Assembly (NCBI GenBank): GCA_016714815.1
Contig: JADKBZ010000031.1
Coordinates: 1-64,000, forward strand
Direction: 5' to 3'
From: Holophagales bacterium
Lineage (GTDB): Bacteria; Acidobacteriota; Thermoanaerobaculia; UBA5066
Length of the DNA: 64,000 bases
Shown here: in pieces, positions 15,582-24,188 of the stretch
Position numbering within the stretch: position 1 is the first letter of the stretch
Layout of the letters: each line of letters starts with the position of its first letter
Made by a program: the position numbers and the translations under genes
The notes under the pieces: generated by a model
Told to the model about the DNA's origin: nothing
The model's database searches: none
What the model saw: only the letters and a program-made list of their open reading frames with translations

Positions 15582-15956
15582 GTGGAACTTTCCCTCGAGA
15601 CCGACGGTGCCATCGCGGCCCTCCGGGTGCGCGGAGACGTGACGCTGACGGAAGCGTCGACGATCACGGAATACCTGCGCGTAGCGCGGGAGAACGGCGC
15701 GCTCCGGTGCGTCGTCGACCTGTCCGCCTGCGTCACCCTCCCCACGACGATCGTCGCCGTACTGATGAGGGAGCAGGGGCGCTTCGCCGTCGCCGGCGGG
15801 TCCCTGGCCCTGTCCGGCGTCGGAGACCAGAACCCGTTCCTGGCGCAGAGCGTCGCGGCCGGCCGATTCAGCCATTACCGTTCGGCGGAAGAGGGGATCG
15901 CCGCCGAGCGGCGGGCCATCGGAGCGCCGATTGACGCCCCCGGGGGCGGCACGTAG
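15582..15956 (+). CDS. STAS-domain (anti-anti-sigma-like) protein
   Basis: 124 residues forming one STAS domain: VRGDVTLTEASTITEYL, then CVVDLSACVTLPTTIVAVLM and GGSLALSGVGDQN. In SpoIIAA-like proteins the loop after the VDLS strand carries the phosphorylated serine, usually in D-S-S-G; here it reads LPTT, so if the switch works the phosphoacceptor would be a threonine. No anti-sigma kinase or sigma factor is adjacent, so its partner is not known. GTG at 15582 sits 6 nt after CATCCT, a poor fit to the TAnnnT element. Its TAG stop is part of TAGGAT upstream of the protease gene. Confidence 0.72.
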   Translation: MELSLETDGAIAALRVRGDVTLTEASTITEYLRVARENGALRCVVDLSACVTLPTTIVAVLMREQGRFAVAGGSLALSGVGDQNPFLAQSVAAGRFSHYRSAEEGIAAERRAIGAPIDAPGGGT

Positions 15957-15959
15957 GAT
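15954..15959 (+). promoter_or_regulatory. TAGGAT element overlapping the STAS gene stop codon
   Basis: TAnnnT hexamer whose TAG is the upstream stop; it ends 24 nt before the GTG at 15984. Listed because the same stop-codon arrangement occurs at six other junctions; weaker on spacing. Confidence 0.3.
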
Positions 15960-15983
15960 CGGGCGTTTTCGGACGACCCTGCC

Positions 15984-16658
15984 GTGCCCGACGCACCCAT
16001 CTCCCCAGACAAGCTTCTCGAGATCGTCATCCAGGTGGCCGTCCTCCTGTTCGCGGTGTCCGTTCACGAGTCGGCTCACGGCTGGATGGCCCTGCGTTGC
16101 GGGGACACGACCGCCCGCGATCTGGGCCGGATCACACTCAACCCGGTGAAGCACCTCGATCCGTTCGGAAGCCTTCTCGTCCCGGCGCTCCTGGCGTTCT
16201 CGGGCGCCCCGGTCTTCGGGTGGGCCAAGCCCGTTCCCGTCTCCCTGCGGGGAGTGAGGAACCCGCGCCGCGCCAACCTCCTCGTTTCAGCGGCGGGCCC
16301 CGTCTCGAACTTCATCGTCGCGTTCCTCGGGGCCGTCACCTTCTTCGTCCTCCTGGCCGTGGCACCGAAAGGGCCGGAGCTCCGGTCGTCCCTTTTCTTT
16401 CCCCTGCTCCTCGTCTTCCGCGACACGGTCCTGGTGAACGTCGCGCTCGGCATCTTCAACCTCGTTCCCATCCCGCCCCTCGACGGATTCGGGGTGGTGG
16501 AGAGCTTCGCCCCGGCCCGCTGGATCCGAGGCGTCATGTGGGTGCGCCGGTACGGTTTCATCCTCCTCGTCGTGGCGATCTTCACCGGGGGCCTCTCGGC
16601 CGTCCTGAGACCGCCGATGACCTTCCTGAACCAGCTCCTACTCGGAGGTCTCTCGTGA
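15984..16658 (+). CDS. Site-2-protease family (M50) membrane metalloprotease
   Basis: 224 residues with about five membrane helices. Zinc ligands are His28 and His32 with catalytic Glu29 in VHESAHGW, and the second motif NLVPIPPLDG at 159-168 supplies the aspartate ligand. There is no PDZ or CBS domain, as in the minimal SpoIVFB/YwhC-like branch. It should cut membrane-embedded substrates, but the target is unknown; the neighbouring STAS gene could be a regulatory link or a coincidence. trpS starts inside its stop codon (GTGA) with a GGAGG ribosome site within its last codons. Confidence 0.88.
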   Translation: MPDAPISPDKLLEIVIQVAVLLFAVSVHESAHGWMALRCGDTTARDLGRITLNPVKHLDPFGSLLVPALLAFSGAPVFGWAKPVPVSLRGVRNPRRANLLVSAAGPVSNFIVAFLGAVTFFVLLAVAPKGPELRSSLFFPLLLVFRDTVLVNVALGIFNLVPIPPLDGFGVVESFAPARWIRGVMWVRRYGFILLVVAIFTGGLSAVLRPPMTFLNQLLLGGLS

Positions 16659-17650
16659 GCGAACCGGCGAAGAAGATCGTCCTCTCGGGCCTGCGCCCGA
16701 CGGGCCGCGTCCACCTCGGAAACTACTGGGGCGCGGTGAAGAACTGGGTCGACCTGCAGGACGAGTACGACTGCCGCTACTTCGTGGCGGACCTGCACGC
16801 GCTGACGACCGACTACGCCGACACGTCGGCGATCCGCGAGTCGACGATCGAGGCGGTGACGGACTGGCTTTCGGTCGGCCTCGATCCGGAGAAGGCCGTG
16901 ATCTTCGTCCAGTCGCAGGTCCCGCAGACGGCCGAGCTCGCGCTCATTTTCGGGATGATCACGCCGCTCGGATGGCTCGAGCGGGTGCCGACCTACAAGG
17001 AGCAGCTCCAGGAGCTGCGGGAACGGGACCTCGGGACGTTCGGCTTCCTCGGCTATCCCGTCCTCATGACGGCCGACATCGCCCTCTACCGGGGCCAGTG
17101 CGTCCCGGTCGGCAAGGACCAGGAGAGCCATCTCGAGATCTGCCGCGAGATCGTCCGGCGCTTCAACGGGATGTACGGAGAGGTCTTCCCCGAGCCGCAG
17201 GCGCTCTACACCGCGACGCCGAAGGTCCCCGGCCTCGACGGCCGGAAGATGTCGAAGAGCTACGGCAACACGATCGCCCTCTCCGACTCGGCCGACGACG
17301 TGAAGACGAAGGTCATGTCGATGGTCACGGACCCGAAGCGCGCGCGGCGCGCGGATCCGGGCGACCCCGCGACCTGCAACCTCTTCCCGTTCCACCTCCT
17401 CTACTCGCCGAAGGAGGAGATCGCCCAGGTGGACGAGGAGTGCCGCGCCGCGACGCGCGGCTGCGTCGACTGCAAGAAGCACCTGATCCGCAACATGAAC
17501 ACGGCGCTCGAGCCCGCACGCGCCCGGCGGGCCGAGATCACCGCGAAGCCGGGATTCGTCCGCGAGGTCCTCCAGGAAGGGGGCGTGAGGGCGCGGGCCC
17601 TCGCCTCCTCCACGATGCAGGACGTCGCCGACGCCATGAAGCTCCTCTGA
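16655..17650 (+). CDS. trpS: Tryptophan-tRNA ligase
   Basis: 331 residues, class I synthetase charging tRNA-Trp. The HIGH-type motif is in GRVHLGNYWGA (HLGN 20-23) and the KMSKS loop is intact at 198-202, followed by SYGNTIALSD. The frame is open far upstream inside the protease gene in another frame, but homology starts at the GTG at 16655, which overlaps the protease stop and has GGAGG about 8 nt before it. A strong hairpin follows the gene. Residues such as GGVRARALASSTMQDV at the C-terminus are typical for bacterial TrpRS. Confidence 0.96.
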   Translation: MSEPAKKIVLSGLRPTGRVHLGNYWGAVKNWVDLQDEYDCRYFVADLHALTTDYADTSAIRESTIEAVTDWLSVGLDPEKAVIFVQSQVPQTAELALIFGMITPLGWLERVPTYKEQLQELRERDLGTFGFLGYPVLMTADIALYRGQCVPVGKDQESHLEICREIVRRFNGMYGEVFPEPQALYTATPKVPGLDGRKMSKSYGNTIALSDSADDVKTKVMSMVTDPKRARRADPGDPATCNLFPFHLLYSPKEEIAQVDEECRAATRGCVDCKKHLIRNMNTALEPARARRAEITAKPGFVREVLQEGGVRARALASSTMQDVADAMKLL

Positions 17651-17680
17651 TGACGTTCCCGCGCCTCTTGCACGAGGATC

Positions 17681-17709
17681 GACGGAAGCCGCGCACCGCG
17701 GCTTCCGTC
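17681..17709 (+). terminator. Hairpin between trpS and scpA
   Basis: A perfect 13-bp stem (17681-17693 with 17697-17709) and a 3-nt loop. There is no T run after it, so it may be a Rho-assisted terminator or an RNA-processing or stability element. It separates trpS from the scpA operon. Confidence 0.5.
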
Positions 17710-17719
17710 TGAGTGCTGC

Positions 17720-18526
17720 GTGGCCGAAGGCATCCGGATCCCGATCCCCGCCGGAGCGGAGCTCGTCCAGCCGTATCCGGTCCACGTGCCGCAGTTCGAC
17801 GGCCCGCTCGACCTGCTGCTGCACCTGATCCGCAAGGAAGAGATCGACCTCCGCGACATCCCCGTCGCCGACATCTGCCGCCAGTACCACGACTACCTCG
17901 TCCTCATGGTGGAGCTCGACCTCGAGGTGGCGGGGGAGTTCCTCTACGTCGAGGCGCTCCTCGTCCAGATCAAGAGCCAGCTCGTCCTTCCGCGGACCCC
18001 GGCCGCGGAAGGAGGGGAAGCGCCCGATCCGCGGGAAGAGCTCGTCGCCAGGCTCCTCCAGTACCGGAAGTTCAAAGGGGTGGCCGAGACGCTCCACGTC
18101 TACGAGGTGGAACGGATCGGAATGTATCCGCGTCCCTCCTACAAGCCGGAGGCGGAGCCGGAGGAAGAGGAGACCGACCTCTCGGACGTCTCGCTCTTCG
18201 ACCTCCTGACGCTTTTCAAGGGCGCGGTCGACCGGTTCCGGGCCCTCCATCCGCCGGAAATGGCGATCACCCAACAGCGATTCTCCATCCGCGAGAAGAT
18301 GCAGGACATGACGGGGCGCATCCGCGAGTCGGGGCGCGTGGCGCTGTCGGAGGTCTTCGGGACGCTGTCGGGTCGCGCCGAGGCGATCGCGGTCTTCCTG
18401 GCCGTTCTCGAGCTCCTCCGGCTTCTCCTGGTCCGAGCCCTCCAGGCCGAGGAGTTCGGAGAGATCTACCTCGAGCCGACGGGGGAGAATCTGACGCTCG
18501 AAGGCTACGAAGAGGAATACCGCTGA
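17720..18526 (+). CDS. scpA: Segregation and condensation protein A
   Basis: 268 residues. ScpA is the kleisin that bridges the SMC heads and, with ScpB, forms bacterial condensin. The N-terminal block FDGPLDLLLHLIRKEEIDLRDI, followed by YLVLMVELDLEVAGEFLYVEALLV, is diagnostic; a charged linker follows, and the C-terminal winged-helix (FLAVLELLRLLLVRALQAEEF) binds the SMC cap. The GTG at 17720 is the first start in frame after the hairpin; no ribosome site is obvious. smc itself is not in the window. scpB follows after 4 nt. Confidence 0.95.
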   Translation: MAEGIRIPIPAGAELVQPYPVHVPQFDGPLDLLLHLIRKEEIDLRDIPVADICRQYHDYLVLMVELDLEVAGEFLYVEALLVQIKSQLVLPRTPAAEGGEAPDPREELVARLLQYRKFKGVAETLHVYEVERIGMYPRPSYKPEAEPEEEETDLSDVSLFDLLTLFKGAVDRFRALHPPEMAITQQRFSIREKMQDMTGRIRESGRVALSEVFGTLSGRAEAIAVFLAVLELLRLLLVRALQAEEFGEIYLEPTGENLTLEGYEEEYR

Positions 18527-18530
18527 AGCG

Positions 18531-19469
18531 ATGACCGAAGAACGAGACGAAACCCGCACGGAGGCCTCCGCAGACGGTTCCGCGGCGGAGGCGGTCCTCC
18601 CCGTCGGCGAAGCGCCCGAAGCGCTGCCGGAGCCGCCGCCGGTCAGCGCCCCGGAAGATCCGCTCGCGGAGACCCTTCCGCTCGTGGAGGCCCTCCTGTT
18701 CGCCGCCTCCAAGCCGATCCCGCTCGAGAAGCTCGCCGAAGCGGCGGAGGTGACGGAGGCGGTCATCGAGACGGCCCTCGAAGCTCTCGAGGCCGCCTGC
18801 GCCGCCGACGGCCGCGGGGTCCGGCTCGATCGCGTCGCGGGGGGCGTGCGGCTCGTCACGCGGCCCGAGTACGACTATCCCGTTCGCCGGCTCCTGGGCC
18901 TGGACGGGAAGACGAAGCTCTCGATGGCCGCGCTCGAGACTCTGGCGATCGTCGCCTACCGCCAGCCGGTGACGGGCCCGGAGGTCGCTGAGCTGCGAGG
19001 CGTCAACTCCTCGTCGTCCATCCGGACTCTCCTGGACCGGAAGCTGATCACGACCGCCGGGAGGAAGGAGGTCGTCGGGACCCCCTTCCTCTACAAGACG
19101 ACGAAGGAGTTCCTCGTCCACTTCGGGCTGAAGGGCCTCGGCGACCTGCCGAAGCCGGAGGAGCTGGAGGCGATCTACGGCCTCGACGCTCCGAGGACGG
19201 ATCCGTCCCAGACCGAGCTCTTCCGCGTCGACGAGGCGACGGGAGAGGTGGAGGTCGAGATCGAGTCCGATGCCCCGCCGACCGCCGTCGCCGGACCGGA
19301 CGAATCCACGTCCGGGACGGTCCCCGCCGGCGAGACCGGGGAGCCGGACGACGGTCCTGCAGCGATCGCGCCGGGCGCCGCGACGGAAGAGGCCCCGGAA
19401 GACATTTCTGTGAACGAGAACGACGCCGCACCCGCGGCGGCCCCGGAGGAGGAACGCCATGACGGCTGA
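18531..19469 (+). CDS. scpB: Segregation and condensation protein B
   Basis: 312 residues, long for ScpB (usually near 200). The core, about 43-220, has two winged helices: LVEALLFAASKPIPLEKLAEA, then LETLAIVAYRQPVTGPEVAELRGVN-type segment and DRKLITTAGRKEVVGTPFLY. It binds the ScpA linker as a dimer. The N-terminal 42 residues and the last 85 are acidic, Pro/Ala/Glu-rich and low in complexity, probably disordered; rpsA and the HU-like protein have similar tails. It overlaps the next gene by 11 bases, which points to coupled translation of condensin and rluB. Confidence 0.93.
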   Translation: MTEERDETRTEASADGSAAEAVLPVGEAPEALPEPPPVSAPEDPLAETLPLVEALLFAASKPIPLEKLAEAAEVTEAVIETALEALEAACAADGRGVRLDRVAGGVRLVTRPEYDYPVRRLLGLDGKTKLSMAALETLAIVAYRQPVTGPEVAELRGVNSSSSIRTLLDRKLITTAGRKEVVGTPFLYKTTKEFLVHFGLKGLGDLPKPEELEAIYGLDAPRTDPSQTELFRVDEATGEVEVEIESDAPPTAVAGPDESTSGTVPAGETGEPDDGPAAIAPGAATEEAPEDISVNENDAAPAAAPEEERHDG

Positions 19470-20358
19470 ACGCCTGCAGAAGATCCTCGCCGCCTCGGGC
19501 GTCGCCTCGCGCCGCGCCGCCGAGGAGCTGATTCTCGAAGGCCGTGTGACGGTGAACGGAACGGTCGTCACCGAGCTTGGGACGAAGGCCGATCCGGCGG
19601 TCGACCACGTCAAGGTCGACGGCAAACGCCTCCGCGCGGCGGCGCCGCTGCGCTACATCCTCATGAACAAGCCCCGGGGCGTCGTCGTGACGCGCGACGA
19701 CCCGCAGCGCAGGCCCACCGTGTACGTCCTCCTCGGGACCCGCGTCTCCGAGCCCGTCGTTCCGGTCGGCCGGCTCGACTTCGACTCCGAAGGGCTCATC
19801 CTCCTGACGAACGACGGGCCGCTCGCCTTCCGGATCGCGCACCCCTCCGGCGGTTGCCGGAAGGAGTACGAGGTCAAGGTCTCCGGCGTCCCGACGCCCG
19901 CGAAGATCGCGAAGCTCGCCCGGGGCATCCTCATCGACGGCGAGCGGACCCATCCGGCCGTCGTGGAGCTGATCGACACGACCCCCGAGAAGAACGGCGT
20001 CGGCGGAAACGCCTGGCTCCGGGTCACCCTCGGTGAGGGTCGGTCGCGGCAGGTCCGGAAGATGATGGAGGCGGTCGGCCACAAGGTCTCCAAGCTGCGG
20101 CGCGTCGCCATCGGGCCGATCCGCGACAAGAAGCTTCCTCCGGGCGGTTTCCGCGACCTGGCCCCTGCCGAGGTGGCCGCCCTGCGCGCCCTCGTGCCCG
20201 CCCCGAAGCCGAAGGCGGCGGCCGCGGCGAAGCCCAGGACTGGGCCAGGCCCGAAGACCGTGAAGAAGCCGGCCCAGCCGCCCGCATCGAACGCCACGCC
20301 GAAGCACGCGGCGCGGAAGCCCGGAGCGCCCCCGAGGCGGCGCGAGGGAAAAGGGTAG
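19459..20358 (+). CDS. rluB: 23S rRNA pseudouridine synthase, RluB/RsuA family
   Basis: 299 residues. It contains an N-terminal S4 RNA-binding domain (ERLQKILAASGVASRRAAEE, 4-23), the catalytic block GRLDFDSEGLILLTNDG with its conserved aspartate, and EGRSRQVRKMMEAVGHKV. It isomerises a uridine in 23S rRNA; by homology RluB acts at position 2605 (E. coli numbering), though RsuA or RluE specificity cannot be excluded. The last 55 residues are a Lys/Ala/Pro-rich basic tail that could add RNA contacts. The scpA-scpB-rluB order is widely conserved. Stop codon is TAG. Confidence 0.93.
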   Translation: MTAERLQKILAASGVASRRAAEELILEGRVTVNGTVVTELGTKADPAVDHVKVDGKRLRAAAPLRYILMNKPRGVVVTRDDPQRRPTVYVLLGTRVSEPVVPVGRLDFDSEGLILLTNDGPLAFRIAHPSGGCRKEYEVKVSGVPTPAKIAKLARGILIDGERTHPAVVELIDTTPEKNGVGGNAWLRVTLGEGRSRQVRKMMEAVGHKVSKLRRVAIGPIRDKKLPPGGFRDLAPAEVAALRALVPAPKPKAAAAAKPRTGPGPKTVKKPAQPPASNATPKHAARKPGAPPRRREGKG

Positions 20359-20370
20359 GGAGGTGGAGCG

Positions 20371-21507
20371 TTGAAGCCGTCTCCCCGTCCCGCGGTCCGG
20401 AAACTCGCGCCCTACGTTCCCGGAAGGCCCATCGAGGAAGTGGAGGCTCAGTACGGCATCACCGGGGCCGTCAAGCTCGCCTCGAACGAGAACCCCCTCG
20501 GCCCCTCTCCGAAGGGGATGGCCGCCGCCGTCGCCGCCACCGCTTCGATCCACCTCTACCCGGACGGTTCCGGGACCTTCCTCCGCCGCGCGCTGTCGGA
20601 GCGCTTCGGCGTTCCGCCGGACCAGATCCTCCTCGGCTCCGGCTCCTGCGAGCTGATCGACATCGTCATCCGGGCGTTCGTCGATCCGGGCGAGGAGGTC
20701 GTGGTCCCGGCGGGGATCTTCCGGATGTTCCACGTTGCGGTCGGCCGGGCAGGAGGGACGTTCGTCGAGGTCCCCACGCGGCCGGGCCACCAGCCCGACA
20801 TCGGCGCGATTCTTCGACGGGTCGGTCCCCAGACGAAGGTCGTCGCGATCGCGAACCCGAACAACCCGACCGGCGCGTACGCCACGAACGCCGACCTCGA
20901 CGAGTTCTTCGCGGGCCTCCCCGAGCACGTGGTCGCCGTCATCGACGAGGCCTACTTCGAGTTCGCGAAGGAAGCCCCGGACTATCCCGACGCGCTCGGC
21001 TACATGACGGCCGGGCACAACGTCGCCGTCCTGCGCACGTTCTCGAAGATCTACGGCCTGGCGGGGCTCCGGATCGGCTACGCCTTCGCCTCGCCGGACG
21101 TCGCGTCGGCGATGAACAAGGTCCGCGAGCCGTTCAACACGACGAGCCCCGCCCAGGCGGCGGCAATCGCGGCCCTCTCCGACGAGGAGCACTGCGAGCG
21201 GACGCGCACGCTGGTGCGAGCTGAGCGCGCGTTCCTGGCCGCGGAGCTCACGAAGCGCCGCGCCGTCGTCCACCCCTCGCTCGGGAATTTCCTTCTCGTC
21301 GAGCTGCCGATCCCGTTCGCGCCGGTGGAGCCCGAGTTCGCCCGTCGCGGGGTCATCCTCCGGCCGATGGCGGGCTGGGGCTTTCCCCTCGCGTTCCGTC
21401 TCTCCGTGGGCCTGCACGACGAGAACCTCCGCTTTCTCGCGGTCTTCGACGAGCTCCTGGCGGCTGGCCGCCTCGGTCTGGCCCCGGCGACCCCGCCCGC
21501 GGAATGA
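20371..21507 (+). CDS. hisC: Histidinol-phosphate aminotransferase
   Basis: 378 residues, class I/II PLP enzyme. It converts imidazole acetol phosphate to histidinol phosphate in histidine synthesis, and some homologues also accept aromatic amino acids. Lys226 in RTFSKIYGLAGLRIGY binds PLP; NPNNPTGA (162-169), the IDEAYFEF block and the N-terminal LASNENPLGPSP are typical. The start is TTG at 20371 with GGGAGG 8-13 nt before it. No other his gene is near, so a stand-alone or aromatic transaminase role is possible. cmk overlaps its stop (ATGA). Confidence 0.92.
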   Translation: MKPSPRPAVRKLAPYVPGRPIEEVEAQYGITGAVKLASNENPLGPSPKGMAAAVAATASIHLYPDGSGTFLRRALSERFGVPPDQILLGSGSCELIDIVIRAFVDPGEEVVVPAGIFRMFHVAVGRAGGTFVEVPTRPGHQPDIGAILRRVGPQTKVVAIANPNNPTGAYATNADLDEFFAGLPEHVVAVIDEAYFEFAKEAPDYPDALGYMTAGHNVAVLRTFSKIYGLAGLRIGYAFASPDVASAMNKVREPFNTTSPAQAAAIAALSDEEHCERTRTLVRAERAFLAAELTKRRAVVHPSLGNFLLVELPIPFAPVEPEFARRGVILRPMAGWGFPLAFRLSVGLHDENLRFLAVFDELLAAGRLGLAPATPPAE

Positions 21508-22199
21508 TCGTCGTCGCCATAGACGGCCCCTCGGGGGTCGGGAAGTCGACCGTGGGGAAGGCCCTCGCCGCCAGCCTCGGGATCCCGTATCTCGATACCG
21601 GGGCGATGTACCGGGCCATCGGGCTCCTGGCGCGACGGAACGGGGTCCCTCTTCCGATCGCGGACCCGGACCGGGTAGGGAAGCTCTCCGAAACGGCCGA
21701 GGTCCGGGTGACGGGCACCGGCGGAAACGTCCGGACCCTTCTCGACGGCGAGGACGTCTCCGAGGAGATTCGCCAGCCCGAAGTCTCCCTCTACGCCTCG
21801 GCGGTGGCCGCCATCCCGCAGGTCCGGCGCCGCCTCGCAGCGCAGCAGCGGGAGCTGGCCCTCGCCGGCGGCGGGGTCCTCGAAGGGCGCGACATCGGGA
21901 CGAAGGTCATACCGGAAGCGACCGCGAAGTTCTTCCTGACGGCCCGGCCGGAGATCCGCGCCCGGCGGCGATTCGAAGAGCTGATTCGCAAGGGAACCCC
22001 CCAGGATCTCGCCTCCGTGCAGACCGAGATGGAGGCCCGCGACCAGGCGGATTCGACGCGCGCCGACTCGCCCCTGGCCTGCGACGAGACCTACCAGGTC
22101 GTCGATACGTCCGACCTGGGGCCCGAACAGGTCGCGGAGCAGCTTCGCGGGTGGATCGTCGCCCGTCTGTCGGTTGACCTCCAGAGGCCGGACGTCTAA
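21504..22199 (+). CDS. cmk: Cytidylate kinase
   Basis: 231 residues. It phosphorylates CMP and dCMP with ATP. P-loop GPSGVGKST at 8-16, YLDTGAMYRAIGLLA, and GGGVLEGRDIGTKVIPEA with the conserved Arg-Asp pair all match Cmk. The cmk-rpsA order is common in bacteria. The promoter of rpsA lies inside the end of cmk: the -35 is in its coding sequence and the TAA stop forms the first three bases of the -10. The ATG overlaps hisC (ATGA). Confidence 0.97.
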   Translation: MIVVAIDGPSGVGKSTVGKALAASLGIPYLDTGAMYRAIGLLARRNGVPLPIADPDRVGKLSETAEVRVTGTGGNVRTLLDGEDVSEEIRQPEVSLYASAVAAIPQVRRRLAAQQRELALAGGGVLEGRDIGTKVIPEATAKFFLTARPEIRARRRFEELIRKGTPQDLASVQTEMEARDQADSTRADSPLACDETYQVVDTSDLGPEQVAEQLRGWIVARLSVDLQRPDV

Positions 22200-22202
22200 C
22201 AT
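22174..22202 (+). promoter_or_regulatory. Sigma-70-type promoter of rpsA
   Basis: TTGACC (22174-22179), a 17-nt spacer, and TAACAT (22197-22202). The -10 begins with the cmk TAA stop. Predicted start near 22209 gives a leader of about 60 nt holding a small hairpin (CTCAA 22223-22227 with TTGAG 22233-22237) and the ribosome site AAGGTGG. Confidence 0.75.
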
Positions 22203-22270
22203 TCCCGGTTCGGGCCGCTAGCTCAAGTACGTTTGAGTCTTCTCCGCGAGCCCCTTAGAAGGTGGAATTC

Positions 22271-24118
22271 ATGCCGTCGGAGGACCAGAAGATCACGCCC
22301 ATTCGGAAGGCGGACGAGGCTGCCGATGCGAACGGGGAGTTCGCGAGGCTGCTCGCGGAGAGCGAGCGCTCCCTCGCCGAGGGAGAGCTGATTCGCGGGC
22401 GTGTCATCCAGGTCACGAACGACGAGATCCTCGTCGACATCGGCTACAAGTCGGAAGGGATGATCCCCCGTTCGGAGTTCGCTCATGCTCCGGAGCGCCT
22501 TCCGGTGGCCGGCCAGGAGATCGACGCCATCGTCGATCGTCGCGAGGATTCCTCGGGCTACGTCGTCCTCTCCCACGAGAAGGCCCGGCGGATTCGTGCC
22601 TGGGACGCCATCGAGGTCGCCTTCAAGGAGAACCAGCCCGCCAAGGGGAAGGTCCTCGAGCGCGTCAAGGGCGGCCTGTCCGTCGACATCGGCGTCAGGG
22701 CATTCCTCCCCGGGTCGCTCGCCGACATCCGGCCGCTGAAGAACCTCGACGTTCTCCGGGGCCGTGAGCTCGAGTTCCGGATCGTCAGCTTCGACAAGAA
22801 GCGCGGCAACATCGTCCTCTCGCGCAAGGCGCTGATGGAAGAGGTCGCCGACGCGAAGAAGAGCGACGCCGCCCAGGCGCTCGCCGACGGCCGCACTCTC
22901 CACGGCACGGTCAAGAACCTCACCGAGTACGGCGCCTTCGTCGACCTCGGCGGGATCGACGGGCTCCTCCACGTGACCGACATCTCCTGGGGCCGGCTCG
23001 GCCATCCGTCCGAGGCGCTTCACGTCGGCCAGGACGTCGAGGTCAAGGTCCTCAAGTTCGACTCCGACTCGGGCCGGATCTCGCTCGGCATGAAGCAGCT
23101 CAAGCCCGACCCGTGGCAGGATCTCCCCGCGCACTACCCGGTCGGCGCCCGCGTCCGCGGGAAGGTCGTCTCCCTCACCGACTACGGCGCGTTCGTCGAG
23201 CTCGAGGAAGGGGTCGAGGGCCTCATTCACGTCAGCGAGATGTCGTGGACGAAGAAGGTCAAGAACCCTGCAAAGCTTCTCTCCGTCGGGGACACCGTCG
23301 AAGCGGTCATCGCCGACGTGAATCCCGAGACCCGGCGGCTCTCGCTCTCGCTCCGCGCGACCGAGCCGAACCCGTGGGAGATGCTCGCCGAGAAGTACCA
23401 CATCGGCGACCGGATCCAGGGCGTCGTCCGCAACCTCACCGACTTCGGCGCCTTCGTCGAGATCGAGGAGGGGATCGACGGCCTCGTCCACATCTCCGAC
23501 ATGTCCTGGGGCCGGCGCGTCAAGCACCCGTCCGAGGTCGTCAAGAAGGGTGACCAGATCCAGGCCGTCCTCACGGCGATCGACGTCGAGAACCGCCGCA
23601 TCAGCCTCTCGATCAAGGAATTCCGCCCGAACGAGTGGGAGGAGTTCTCCCGGGAGCACAAGCCCGGCGACGTCGTCGACGGCCAGGTGGCCAAGGTCGC
23701 CGATTTCGGCGTCTTCGTCCGCCTTCCCCTCGGCCTCGAAGGGCTCATGCACGTTTCGGAAACGGATGTTCTGCGCGGGCAGAAGCTCTCGGACGAGTTC
23801 CGCGAGGGGGATCCGATCCGCGTGCGCATTCTTCGGATCGAGGTGGACGAGCAGCGCATCGGCCTTTCGATGAGGGACGTTCCTCAGCCCGATCCGTCCG
23901 AGGCGCAGCCGGAGCCGGAGCCCGTCGTCGAGACGGAAGCCGGAGAGACGGAAGCGGGAGAATCGGTAGCCGGAACTCCGGAAGCCGGCTCCGAGGCGGA
24001 AGCCTCCGCGCCGTCCGAGTCGGGGGCCGAGGTCGCACCAGAGCCTGGGACCGAAGCGTCGCCCGAAGTCGATCCCGAAGCCGAGCCTGCCGTCGAAGAA
24101 GCGAAGTCGGGCGACTGA
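22271..24118 (+). CDS. rpsA: 30S ribosomal protein S1
   Basis: 615 residues with six S1 (OB-fold) repeats; the last four are clearest, each with an A/GFV-(D/E)-(L/I) strand and an (I/L)(H/L)HVS block, e.g. EYGAFVDLGG, DYGAFVELEEG, DFGAFVEIEEG. S1 holds mRNA on the 30S subunit and is most needed for structured leaders. ATG at 22271 is preferred over the GTG three codons earlier because AAGGTGG lies 5-11 nt before it. After the sixth repeat there is an acidic Glu/Ala/Pro tail of about 70 residues with GETEAGE-like repeats, not part of the core fold. It has its own strong promoter and a hairpin in the leader, a common site of S1 self-control. Confidence 0.96.
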   Translation: MPSEDQKITPIRKADEAADANGEFARLLAESERSLAEGELIRGRVIQVTNDEILVDIGYKSEGMIPRSEFAHAPERLPVAGQEIDAIVDRREDSSGYVVLSHEKARRIRAWDAIEVAFKENQPAKGKVLERVKGGLSVDIGVRAFLPGSLADIRPLKNLDVLRGRELEFRIVSFDKKRGNIVLSRKALMEEVADAKKSDAAQALADGRTLHGTVKNLTEYGAFVDLGGIDGLLHVTDISWGRLGHPSEALHVGQDVEVKVLKFDSDSGRISLGMKQLKPDPWQDLPAHYPVGARVRGKVVSLTDYGAFVELEEGVEGLIHVSEMSWTKKVKNPAKLLSVGDTVEAVIADVNPETRRLSLSLRATEPNPWEMLAEKYHIGDRIQGVVRNLTDFGAFVEIEEGIDGLVHISDMSWGRRVKHPSEVVKKGDQIQAVLTAIDVENRRISLSIKEFRPNEWEEFSREHKPGDVVDGQVAKVADFGVFVRLPLGLEGLMHVSETDVLRGQKLSDEFREGDPIRVRILRIEVDEQRIGLSMRDVPQPDPSEAQPEPEPVVETEAGETEAGESVAGTPEAGSEAEASAPSESGAEVAPEPGTEASPEVDPEAEPAVEEAKSGD

Positions 24119-24147
24119 CGTTCGCGACGCCCGCGATGGGGCGTTGC

Positions 24148-24188
24148 GGGGAGCGCTGTTCCACACGGCGCTCCCCCCGGGGGGGGAG
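24148..24188 (+). promoter_or_regulatory. Two competing hairpins over the HU-gene ribosome site
   Basis: Bases 24148-24156 pair with 24168-24176 (9 bp, 11-nt loop). The C tract 24171-24178 (CTCCCCCC) can instead pair with the G-rich ribosome site 24181-24188. The two pairings exclude each other, so one could hide and the other free the start site. Seen in sequence; regulation is inference. Confidence 0.4.

Noticed and set aside
12549..16154. Very long antisense reading frames (e.g. here on - and at 31162-35589 on -)
   Set aside because: They mirror the codon bias of real + strand genes (G/C at third positions keeps the opposite frame open), show Arg/Gly/Glu-rich nonsense composition, and no motif.
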